Shown here in pieces: positions 26,602 to 34,458 of a stretch of DNA of 45,599 nt. The stretch spans positions 58,255-103,853 of the forward strand of contig JAUMXM010000001.1 in assembly GCA_030529085.1 (NCBI GenBank), read 5' to 3'. This DNA comes from Rikenellaceae bacterium. GTDB lineage: Bacteria > Bacteroidota > Bacteroidia > Bacteroidales > Rikenellaceae. The notes under the pieces were generated by a model. The model was not told where the DNA came from, made no database searches, and worked only from the letters and a program-made list of their open reading frames with translations. Both the position numbers and the translations under genes were made by a program. Position 1 is the first letter of the stretch. Each line of letters begins with the position of its first letter.

Positions 26602-28242
26602 ATGAAAGCTATGAAGAAATATATTTGGATGATGCTCCTCGCAACGGCCTTCGTAGGTTGTTCGAGTGATGACAACACGGTTGATTTTTCGACCGACCGT
26701 GATCTGATTCAGGTCACCGAGGTTGGTGGCACGGAGCTGGTACAGATTGTAGCCGAGGGCGAGTGGACCGCTTCGACCGAGGATGCATGGATCGCCATCT
26801 CGCCCGCCAACGGTCGCGGTACGACGACCTGTAAGTTTTTGATCGACTCGGCCAAGACGGCCGATGCACGTCGTGCTACGGTGCGTATTCGCAGCAACGA
26901 GAGTTGGGAGTCGAAGGATATCACCGTCGAGCAGACGGGTTATCCCTACCTGATCGAGGTGGATAAGGAGTCGATCGAGGTTTCGAATTACGCCAAGAGC
27001 GAGCAGCGTACCTTCGATGTACGTGTACGCTCGAATGTCGATTTCGACGTGAAGATTCCGACCGATGCCTCGTGGCTTTCGAACGAGAAGTATTCGCTCA
27101 AACTCACGAGCGGTATTCGTCCGCGTGAGGTGGTAGTGCGCTTCAATTGGGACATCAACACCCGTCCCGAGGAGCGTCTGGCTGCCATTGAGTTCACCCC
27201 CAAGCAGGATGTGACGCTGAGCCGTCAGCAGGGCGTGAACGTCAAGCAGCAGGCTGCCGAGCCCATCGAGGAGGGTACGCGTGCCGGTGACTCGGTGGCG
27301 CTGTTGAGCATTGCTCGTACGCTCGATATGATGGAGTCGACGTGGGATAATGGTGAGCCGATGAACCTCTGGCAGGGCGTAACGCTCTGGGAAGAGGGTA
27401 TGGAGGGCTGCACCCCCGAGAAGGTGGGTCGCGTGAAGTATGCCCAGTTCTTCCTCTTCTATACCAAGGAGCCGCTGCCCTTCGAGGTACGCTACCTGAC
27501 GGCTGCCGAGGAGCTCTACATCTTCAGTAACGCCAACTCGTTCCTCTACAACCTCTCGACGGGTGAGTACATCTCGGAGCTGACGCAGCTGAAGCGTCTG
27601 ACCATCGGTGCTTATGGTCTTACCGAGCTGCACCCCTCGTTCACGAATTTGAAGAACCTGGAGTATCTGAACATCTGCTCGAACAACTTCCAGACGGTGC
27701 CCGACATCCTCACGAAGGAGAACTTCCCCAACCTGCGTGCCCTGGTGATGAACGCCAACCAGCGTGCTGCGGTCTATGACCTGAGCAACACGACGCGCAC
27801 CGACCTGGGTGGTTTCATCGACGAGGAGACCTTCCCGGTAGATCTGCTGAAGTGGGATCTCGATACGCTGGTGCTGTCGGTGAACCACCTGCAGGGTGAG
27901 CTGCCCGACCTGGCCGACGATCCCGATTTCCCCTACTACACGCAGCAGGAGATCGACGCTGTCGATACGCTTCCGCAGTACCTCGTGGATAACCGCATCA
28001 AGAAGGTAATGCCCTCGACGAAGCTCTTTGCCATCAACGCAAACCACTTCTACGGTAAATTGCCCGATTGGTTGCTCTACCATCCGGCACTCGACCTGTG
28101 GTTCCCCTATAGCCTGGTCTTCCCGCAGGATGGTCGCGCCAGCAATGGCCGTGCCGCGATGTTCGAGAACGAGCCGATGAATATGAACTACTATTACGAT
28201 ATCTATACGACCAAGACGAAGCCTACGGGCACGCCTGAATAG
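26602..28242 (+). CDS. BACON-LRR surface lipoprotein
   Basis: A 546-residue lipoprotein. Start may be 26602 or the ATG at 26611; the signal ends AFVGC, followed by SSDD. A BACON domain is clear at about 30-115 (VAEGEWTASTEDAWIAISP, then IRSNESWESKDITVEQTG); a second BACON-like domain spans about 118-215. After a linker with Gln and Glu a short LRR block follows (YGLTELHPSFTNLKNLEYLN) and a Leu-rich tail. BACON domains often bind mucin or glycoprotein or act as spacers. It starts four bases after the previous LRR gene and is a partial parallel of it. Confidence 0.8.
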   Translation: MKAMKKYIWMMLLATAFVGCSSDDNTVDFSTDRDLIQVTEVGGTELVQIVAEGEWTASTEDAWIAISPANGRGTTTCKFLIDSAKTADARRATVRIRSNESWESKDITVEQTGYPYLIEVDKESIEVSNYAKSEQRTFDVRVRSNVDFDVKIPTDASWLSNEKYSLKLTSGIRPREVVVRFNWDINTRPEERLAAIEFTPKQDVTLSRQQGVNVKQQAAEPIEEGTRAGDSVALLSIARTLDMMESTWDNGEPMNLWQGVTLWEEGMEGCTPEKVGRVKYAQFFLFYTKEPLPFEVRYLTAAEELYIFSNANSFLYNLSTGEYISELTQLKRLTIGAYGLTELHPSFTNLKNLEYLNICSNNFQTVPDILTKENFPNLRALVMNANQRAAVYDLSNTTRTDLGGFIDEETFPVDLLKWDLDTLVLSVNHLQGELPDLADDPDFPYYTQQEIDAVDTLPQYLVDNRIKKVMPSTKLFAINANHFYGKLPDWLLYHPALDLWFPYSLVFPQDGRASNGRAAMFENEPMNMNYYYDIYTTKTKPTGTPE

Positions 28243-28261
28243 TGTAAGGAGAGCATAGAAT

Positions 28262-30298
28262 ATGAAAAAGACCTATTTATATATCCTCGTAGCGCTGGCT
28301 GCCCTGACGGTGGTAAGCTGCGCCAAGGAGGAGGTGGTTCTTCCCAACGAGGAGCCGCAGGAGGAGCAGCTCAGCCCCTTTGCCGAGGGTGAGTTGTTCG
28401 TGAAGTTTGCCCCCGAGGTAGTTGATACCATCGAGGAGCAGGCCTTGACGCGCAGCGGTGCCCTGACGCGCAGTGGTGTGCCGACTGTAGATGAGATTTT
28501 GGAGCTGATCGACGGCTACGAGCTCGAGCGCGTCTTCCCCGTGGATGCCATGAACGAGGAGCGTACGCGTGAGGCGGGTCTGAACCGCTGGTATGTGGTA
28601 CGCTTCGGTGCCGAGCACTCGGCCGAGGAGGTTGCTTTGCGCCTTCAGAAGCTGGGTGAGGTACAGAAGATCGACTTCAACCGTACGATCAAGCGTGCCT
28701 ATACGGGCAAGGCTACTCCGCTGACGATGGAGCAGCTTCAGCGCATGACGGCTCCCGCAACGCGCGGTGTTGCGATGAACGACCCCCTGCTGCGCATGCA
28801 GTGGAACATGATCAACGACGGTTCGCTCCACACGCAGGGCGACGTTGCGAAGTTCATCAAGGATTCGGACGTGCAGGTCGAGCAGGCTTGGGAGCGTTCG
28901 ATGGGTGATGAGTCGGTGATTGTGGCTGTCCTCGACGAGGGCGTTTGCTTCGATCACCCCGACCTGAAGGACAACATGTGGATCAACCCTGCCGAGATTT
29001 TTAACTCGCACAAGGATAACGATGGCAACGGTTATGCCGGTGACTACTACGGTTACAACTTCGTGACCGATTCGGGTGTTATCTCGACCGATGCTTTCGC
29101 CGATTCGGGTCACGGCTCGCACGTGGCCGGTGTGATCTCGGCTACGAACAACAACGGCATCGGTATCAGCTCGATTGCCGGTGGTGATGGCCAGAAGGGT
29201 GGTGTGAAGATTATGTCGTGCCAGATCTTCTCGGGCAACGTAGGTAGCAACGGCTTGGCTGTGGTTCGCGCCATCAAGTATGCTGCCGACAACGGTGCTG
29301 TGGTGCTCCAGTGCAGCTGGGGTTATGTGTCGGGTTCGGCCAACATCTACGATTGGGGTGCTCAGGGCTTCGCTTCGCAGGAGGCTTGGGAGGCCGGTGC
29401 TCCGCTCGAGAAGGAGGCTTTGGACTACTTCACCCACACGGCAGGTTCGCCCAACGGTCCGATCGATGGCGGTATCGCTGTCTTCGCTGCCGGTAACGAG
29501 TCGGCCAACATGGCCGGTTATCCGGGTGCTTCGGAGGACTATGTATCGGTAGCTGCTACGGCTGCCGACTTCACGGCTGCCGTCTATACGAACTACGGTC
29601 TCGGCGTTCGCATTTCGGCTCCGGGTGGTGACCAGGATTACTACTACGACTATATCGATCCCGCCAACAACCACGGTACGGTTGGTTGCATCCTCTCGAC
29701 CCTGCCTCTGACCGTCAGCACGAGTGGCTACGGCTATATGGAGGGTACTTCGATGGCTTGCCCCCACGTTTCGGGTGTTGTGGCGCTCGGTATCTCGTAT
29801 GCAGCCCAGCAGCGTCGTCACTTCAAGGCTGACGAGCTGAAGGAGATGCTCTACGCTACGGCTACGCCGATCGACAGCTACCAGGCCGGCATGAAGCGTT
29901 ATGCGCGCTACACGGCCGAGATTGGCACGACGCAGCCGATGCAGATGGATCTGAATGGTTACCGCGGCAAGATGGGTAACGGTCAGGCCAACGCTGCAGC
30001 CTTCCTCGCTGCCATCGACGGCCAGGGTGTCGAGCTCGTCTTCCCGAACCTCTACATCGCGATGGGTGGTATTTCGGTAGTTTCGCCGGCCCGCTATTTC
30101 GAGGGTGGTGACGAGATGACCTACACGGTTTCGATCGAGAATACGGAGGTTGCCTCGTTCCGCCGAATGGAGCAGGTGTTCTACTTCCAGGGTCTGAAGA
30201 CCGGCTCGACGAAGGCCACTGTGACGGCTTCGAATGGTGCCTCGCAGGAGTTCGTCATCACGGTACGCCGTGCTGCCGACGATAACGGTTGGTTGTAG
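28262..30298 (+). CDS. S8 family (subtilisin-like) serine peptidase, surface lipoprotein
   Basis: A 678-residue lipoprotein protease. The signal ends VVSC, followed by AKEE. An inhibitor-like prodomain spans about 25-190. The catalytic triad is D225 (VLDEGVCFDHP), H284 (GHGSHVAGV) and S497 (GTSMACPHVSG), with oxyanion N412 (AAGNES). A C-terminal Ig-like or BACON-like domain spans about 595-678. The propeptide has a short tandem TRSGALTRSG (about 63-73), and ATRGVAMNDP (about 165) lies just before the mature domain begins, both plausible Arg processing sites. As a lipoprotein beside SusCD it is the probable enzyme that cuts captured protein for import. Substrate preference cannot be read from sequence. 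Confidence 0.93.
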   Translation: MKKTYLYILVALAALTVVSCAKEEVVLPNEEPQEEQLSPFAEGELFVKFAPEVVDTIEEQALTRSGALTRSGVPTVDEILELIDGYELERVFPVDAMNEERTREAGLNRWYVVRFGAEHSAEEVALRLQKLGEVQKIDFNRTIKRAYTGKATPLTMEQLQRMTAPATRGVAMNDPLLRMQWNMINDGSLHTQGDVAKFIKDSDVQVEQAWERSMGDESVIVAVLDEGVCFDHPDLKDNMWINPAEIFNSHKDNDGNGYAGDYYGYNFVTDSGVISTDAFADSGHGSHVAGVISATNNNGIGISSIAGGDGQKGGVKIMSCQIFSGNVGSNGLAVVRAIKYAADNGAVVLQCSWGYVSGSANIYDWGAQGFASQEAWEAGAPLEKEALDYFTHTAGSPNGPIDGGIAVFAAGNESANMAGYPGASEDYVSVAATAADFTAAVYTNYGLGVRISAPGGDQDYYYDYIDPANNHGTVGCILSTLPLTVSTSGYGYMEGTSMACPHVSGVVALGISYAAQQRRHFKADELKEMLYATATPIDSYQAGMKRYARYTAEIGTTQPMQMDLNGYRGKMGNGQANAAAFLAAIDGQGVELVFPNLYIAMGGISVVSPARYFEGGDEMTYTVSIENTEVASFRRMEQVFYFQGLKTGSTKATVTASNGASQEFVITVRRAADDNGWL

Positions 30299-30329
30299 AA
30301 AAAATCGGTGACGAAATTTTTTGGACACT

Positions 30330-31139
30330 ATGTACGTAACAAAAATGGGAAAGTGGTTGCTGGCTATGTTGCTTGTCATGATGGCAGGCAATGTAGTCGC
30401 GCAGCTGCAACTCATTCCGCAGGAGAAGTTGGATAGCGTGCGTTCACCCAAGGTGCTCGCCTCGGTTCCGATCTATTTTGCGGAGGGCACAATGCTCAAT
30501 ATGGGTGGCATCGAGGAGAATGCCGGTGTGTGGACGAAGACGGTAACGTGGACCAATGTGGGTCCCGAGCCGATGGTTGTGACGCGCATCGCTTCGACGT
30601 GTGGCTGCCTGAAGGGAGAGTTTCTACCTCGCCCCGTGATGCCCGACTCGACGGCCACGATTCGCGTGCGCTACAACCCGAAAGGACACCCGGGTGCGGT
30701 CTACCAGCGACTGTTTGTCTACACGAACAGCTCGGCCGACCACCCCTCGGTTGTCTTGACCCTGTGTGGTGAGGTGTATGGCGCTCCCGAGGTTGTCGAT
30801 GAGTATCCCGCATCGCTCGGTGCATTGCATCTGCGCAGTACCGAGGTGCGTTTTACGGCCGGTGATAAGCCGCAGGAGCAGGTGTTGCTCTGCGTAAATG
30901 GAGGTCGTGAGCCTTTGCGTCTTTCGACCGACACGCTGCTCACCTCGCCGGCATTGCGCATCGTCTGTCGTCCGCAGCGTTTGGCTCCGGGTGCCAAGGG
31001 CGAAATTGTGGTGCGATTCGACCCCTCGAAGGCCGTCTTTATCAATCCCACGATGCCGCTCTATATCGGAGGCTTGCGCTTGGCGCCGCGTCAGCGTGCC
31101 TTGACCGTACATGTTGGTACCAAACCCAAGAACGAATAA
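30330..31139 (+). CDS. DUF1573 domain protein
   Basis: A 269-residue exported protein. The ATG at 30330 is preferred to a TTG at 30321; ATG 30345 (MGKWLL) is also possible. The signal ends near VVAQ without a lipobox. Two beta domains follow. The first carries the DUF1573 motif (ASTCGCLKGEF, about 94-104), with two Cys and a TIRVRYNPKGHPG segment; the second is similar but weaker. DUF1573 folds like an Ig or MSP domain and may assist surface or periplasmic assembly. It sits after the protease, perhaps as a periplasmic partner of the complex. Confidence 0.8.
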   Translation: MYVTKMGKWLLAMLLVMMAGNVVAQLQLIPQEKLDSVRSPKVLASVPIYFAEGTMLNMGGIEENAGVWTKTVTWTNVGPEPMVVTRIASTCGCLKGEFLPRPVMPDSTATIRVRYNPKGHPGAVYQRLFVYTNSSADHPSVVLTLCGEVYGAPEVVDEYPASLGALHLRSTEVRFTAGDKPQEQVLLCVNGGREPLRLSTDTLLTSPALRIVCRPQRLAPGAKGEIVVRFDPSKAVFINPTMPLYIGGLRLAPRQRALTVHVGTKPKNE

Positions 31140-31154
31140 AAAAAATAGAAATAT

Positions 31155-31619
31155 ATGAAAAAGAACTGGTTTTATCTGATGATGATGCTCTTCGCCGTTG
31201 CCTTTGTAGGTTGCAACGACGATGATGAGACCTACGTGGAGCCGCAGCTCGATGTGACGATCCACAACCTCGCAGGTGAGTGGATGCTCAAGAGCTGGAG
31301 CAATGGTCAGGAGCTGACCGAGGGTACCTATCTCTACCTCAATTTGGTGCGTAACGATGCTACCTTCAAGCTCTACGACAACCTCAATAGCTTCCAGGCG
31401 GTGCTGACCACTGGTCGTTTTGCCCTCGCAACCGATCCCGAGTTGGGCGTTGTGATTCGTGGTGAGTACGACTACGGTGTGGGCGAGTGGAACCACCGCT
31501 ATATCATCACGAGCCTGACGGCTTCGGAGATGGTGTGGGTGGCCAAGGACGATACATCGGACGTATCGGTCTATGTCCGCGCGGAGATTCCTGCCGAGGT
31601 GATTGCCGAGGCTGAGTAG
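31155..31619 (+). CDS. small lipocalin-like surface lipoprotein
   Basis: A 154-residue lipoprotein, last gene of the operon. The signal ends FVGC, followed by NDDDE. The mature part has the short beta-strand order of a lipocalin-like or DUF5004-like barrel: the GEWMLKSW motif (about 43-50), then strands with LYLNLVRN and YRIVITSL-like elements. Such proteins bind small hydrophobic ligands or close a complex. No catalytic residues are seen. Assignment to the exact family is uncertain. Confidence 0.65.
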   Translation: MKKNWFYLMMMLFAVAFVGCNDDDETYVEPQLDVTIHNLAGEWMLKSWSNGQELTEGTYLYLNLVRNDATFKLYDNLNSFQAVLTTGRFALATDPELGVVIRGEYDYGVGEWNHRYIITSLTASEMVWVAKDDTSDVSVYVRAEIPAEVIAEAE

Positions 31620-31630
31620 TTTTTCGGATC

Positions 31631-31649
31631 GAGGGGAGTGATTCCCCTC
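31631..31649 (+). terminator. first of two tandem hairpins after the SusC operon
   Basis: A 7-bp stem (31631-31637 with 31643-31649) with loop GTGAT. No T tract follows. The next hairpin has the same loop sequence. Confidence 0.5.
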
Positions 31650-31657
31650 CGAAGAGA

Positions 31658-31692
31658 AAAAGAGGTTGGGTAGTGATTACCCAACCTCTTTT
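31658..31692. terminator. bidirectional terminator between the SusC operon and hutI
   Basis: A perfect 15-bp stem (31658-31672 with 31678-31692) with loop GTGAT. T tracts lie on both sides, so it can end the SusC operon on the plus strand and the hut operon on the minus strand. Confidence 0.9.
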
Positions 31693-31710
31693 GTTGTGTG
31701 TGATGGTGTG

Positions 31711-32955
31711 TTACCCGCGCCAGATTTCACCGCGCAGAATCGTGTGACGAATCAGGGGTGTGGAGTAGGCGTAGGTGAAGAACTCGGGCGACGAGAGGGG
31801 CTTGGTGAGGAAGAAGTTGGCCACTTTGCCCACCGTGATCGAGCCGAAATCGTGGCTCAGACCCATTGCGGCGGCACCGTTGAGTGTCGCGGCGTGGAGT
31901 GCCTCGGTCGGGGTCATGCGCATCTGCGTAGCGGCAAGTGCCATCACCATGCGCATATTACCCGAGGGGGACGATCCGGGGTTGTAATCCGAGGCGAGCG
32001 CTACGGCCAACCCTGCCGAAATCATCTTGCGTGCGGGCGGATAGCTCATGCCGAGGAAGAAGGCGGCACCGGGCAACATCGTGGGCATTGTCATCGCTTG
32101 TTGCAAGGCCTCGATTTCGGCTTCGCCCATGCGCTCGAGGTGATCTACCGACAGGGCTCCCTCCTCGACGCCCAGCTGCACACCACCCGAGATAGCCAGC
32201 TCGTTGGCGTGGATCTTGGCCTTCATCCCATACTCGGCACCGCGACGCATGATGCGGCGTGTCTGCTCGATTGTGAAGAAGCCCTGATCACAAAAGACAT
32301 CGACAAAGTCGGCCAGATTCTCCTTGGCTACGGCGGGAATCATCTCCTCGCAGACCACGTCGACATACTCCTCTTGGCGACCGATGTAGTTGCGTGCTAC
32401 GGCGTGTGCGCCGAGGAAGGTGGCGCGAATCTCGATCGGCTCGCTTTGGCGCAGACGACGAATCACACGCAACATCTTCAGCTCATCCTCGGTCGAGAGG
32501 CCATAGCCGCTCTTGATCTCGACCAGACCCGTGCCCATCCGCATAATTTCGTGCAGACGTTCGCGCGCCGCCTCGTAGAGCTCCTCTTCGGTGGCTTCGT
32601 GCAGGCGGTCGGCCGAATTAAGAATGCCGCCGCCACGGCGAGCAATCTCCTCGTAGCTCAGGCCGTGAATCTTATCAAGAAACTCCTGCTCGCGGCTGCC
32701 GGCATAGACCAGGTGGGTGTGTGAATCACAGAACGAGGGGAAGAGTGTTCCCCCCTCGGCATCCAGCACCTCGTCGAAGGGCTCCGTCTCGTCAAGTTCG
32801 CTCATCGACCCAAACGCTGCAATGCGCCCATCCTCGGCGATGAGGTAGCCCTCGTCGAGACGACCCAATCGATCCATCTCGGCTCCGGCGATGCGCTCAC
32901 GAGCTGCGGTGTCGATGCCGACAATTGTGCCGATATTTTTTACAAGCAATCTCAT
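31711..32955 (-). CDS. hutI: imidazolonepropionase
   Basis: HutI opens 4-imidazolone-5-propionate to N-formimino-L-glutamate, the third step of histidine breakdown. It has 414 residues and the amidohydrolase fold. The metal ligands H79 and H81 are in CDSHTHLVYAG; further ligands are in KIHANE (about 245) and DHLERM; the catalytic Asp is in ALASDYNPG. Its ATG overlaps the TGA of hutH (ATGA at 32952-32955), so translation is coupled. It is the last gene of the operon. Confidence 0.96.
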   Translation of the reverse strand: MRLLVKNIGTIVGIDTAARERIAGAEMDRLGRLDEGYLIAEDGRIAAFGSMSELDETEPFDEVLDAEGGTLFPSFCDSHTHLVYAGSREQEFLDKIHGLSYEEIARRGGGILNSADRLHEATEEELYEAARERLHEIMRMGTGLVEIKSGYGLSTEDELKMLRVIRRLRQSEPIEIRATFLGAHAVARNYIGRQEEYVDVVCEEMIPAVAKENLADFVDVFCDQGFFTIEQTRRIMRRGAEYGMKAKIHANELAISGGVQLGVEEGALSVDHLERMGEAEIEALQQAMTMPTMLPGAAFFLGMSYPPARKMISAGLAVALASDYNPGSSPSGNMRMVMALAATQMRMTPTEALHAATLNGAAAMGLSHDFGSITVGKVANFFLTKPLSSPEFFTYAYSTPLIRHTILRGEIWRG

Positions 32956-34436
32956 CGGTTCTCGCGCAGGAATTGAATCGAACGGGCAATGTGGGGATAC
33001 ATCATCTCATCGTTCTCGATGAAGGGTACCACGCGGCGATAGGCGGCGTGCAGCTCCTCGTTGATGGGCGAGGAGTGGAGCGGACGACGGAACTCGAGTG
33101 CCTGGGAGGCATTCATCAGCTCGATGGCCAACACACGCTCCGTATTCAAAACCACGCGCGCGAGCTTGGTGGCGGCATTCGAGCCCATGCTCACGTGGTC
33201 CTCCTGACCCTGCGACGAGGGGATCGAATCGACCGAAGCGGGCATACAGAGTCCCTTGGTCTGGCTTACGATCGAGGCGGCGGTGTATTGCGGAATCATA
33301 AAGCCGCTGTTCAACCCCGGCTTAGCCACTAAGAAGCTCGGCAGCGAGCGCGAGCCCGAGATGAGCTTGTAGGTTCTGCGCTCCGAGATGTTACCCAGCT
33401 CGGCCACAGCAATTGCCAGGAAGTCCATAGCCAGGGCAATCGGTTGGCCGTGGAAGTTGCCGGCCGAGACGATGATATCCTCCTCGGGGAAGACCGTCGG
33501 GTTGTCGGTTACGGCGTTGATCTCCGTCTCGAGCACCGATGTTACGTAGTCAATCGTATCCTTCGAAGCACCGTGTACCTGCGGAATGCAGCGGAACGAG
33601 TAGGGGTCTTGTACGTGCTGCTTGGGGTGGGCGATCAGCTCGCTACCCTCCAACAGGCGGCGCATCGTGCGGGCGGTCGTGAGCTGTCCCTTGTGGCCAC
33701 GAACGAGGTGTACCTCATCACCAAAGGGCTCGATGCGGCCATCGAAAGCGTCGAGCGAGAGGGCGGCAATGCGGTCGGCCCAGGCACTCAAATCTTGTGC
33801 CTTGAGGAGCGACCAAACACCGTAAGCACTCATGAACTGTGTGCCGTTGAGCAGTGCCAAACCCGCCTTCGACTGCAGCTCGATCGGCTCCCAGCCGAAC
33901 TTCGCAAGAATCTCGCTTGTGGGGTAGATCTTTCCCTCGAACTCCACCTCGCCCAGGCCGAGCAACGGCAGCGAGAGGTGGGCCAGGGGTGCCAGGTCGC
34001 CCGAGGCTCCGAGCGAGCCCTGCTGATAGACGACGGGCAGGATGTTGTGGTTGTAGAAGTCGATCAGGCGCTCGATGGTCTTGAGCTGTACGCCCGAGTG
34101 GCCATATGAAAGCGACTGAATCTTGAGCAGCAACATCAGGCGCACGATCTCGTTGTCGACTCTCTCGCCCGTACCGCAGGCGTGCGACATGACGAGGTTC
34201 TTTTGCAGCTGAGCCAGCTGTGCGCGGTCGATCGAGATGTTGCAGAGTGAGCCGAAGCCGGTCGTTACACCGTAGATAGGCTCCTTTTGGTTCTCCATCT
34301 TGCGATCGAGGTACTCGCGGCAACGCACGATGCGCACCTTGGCATCCTCGCTCAGGTCGAGGTGCATCTTCTTGTCAATGATTTCGCGGACACGGTCAAT
34401 CGAGAGGTGCTCCGCCGAGATATGATGAATTTCCAT
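32952..34436 (-). CDS. hutH: histidine ammonia-lyase
   Basis: HutH removes ammonia from histidine to give urocanate. It has 494 residues with the ATG at 34436 (an upstream TTG at 34466 would add ten residues and overlaps hutU). The cofactor MIO forms from A144-S145-G146 in GSLGASGDLAPLAH. Other family features: YGVTTGFG (about 54-61), NGTQFMSAY, and the conserved QDHVSMGSNAA near the C-terminus. It starts 22 bases after the hutU stop and overlaps hutI by 4 bases. Confidence 0.96.
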   Translation of the reverse strand: MEIHHISAEHLSIDRVREIIDKKMHLDLSEDAKVRIVRCREYLDRKMENQKEPIYGVTTGFGSLCNISIDRAQLAQLQKNLVMSHACGTGERVDNEIVRLMLLLKIQSLSYGHSGVQLKTIERLIDFYNHNILPVVYQQGSLGASGDLAPLAHLSLPLLGLGEVEFEGKIYPTSEILAKFGWEPIELQSKAGLALLNGTQFMSAYGVWSLLKAQDLSAWADRIAALSLDAFDGRIEPFGDEVHLVRGHKGQLTTARTMRRLLEGSELIAHPKQHVQDPYSFRCIPQVHGASKDTIDYVTSVLETEINAVTDNPTVFPEEDIIVSAGNFHGQPIALAMDFLAIAVAELGNISERRTYKLISGSRSLPSFLVAKPGLNSGFMIPQYTAASIVSQTKGLCMPASVDSIPSSQGQEDHVSMGSNAATKLARVVLNTERVLAIELMNASQALEFRRPLHSSPINEELHAAYRRVVPFIENDEMMYPHIARSIQFLRENR

Positions 34437-34458
34437 CGTTTTCCAAGTAGGTTTTGTG

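Noticed and set aside
23967-26678. A 903-codon open frame opposite the LRR gene
   Set aside because: Same cause; the sense strand has a clear lipoprotein with LRRs. Similar antisense frames at 28277-30451 and 26569-28083 were rejected for the same reason.
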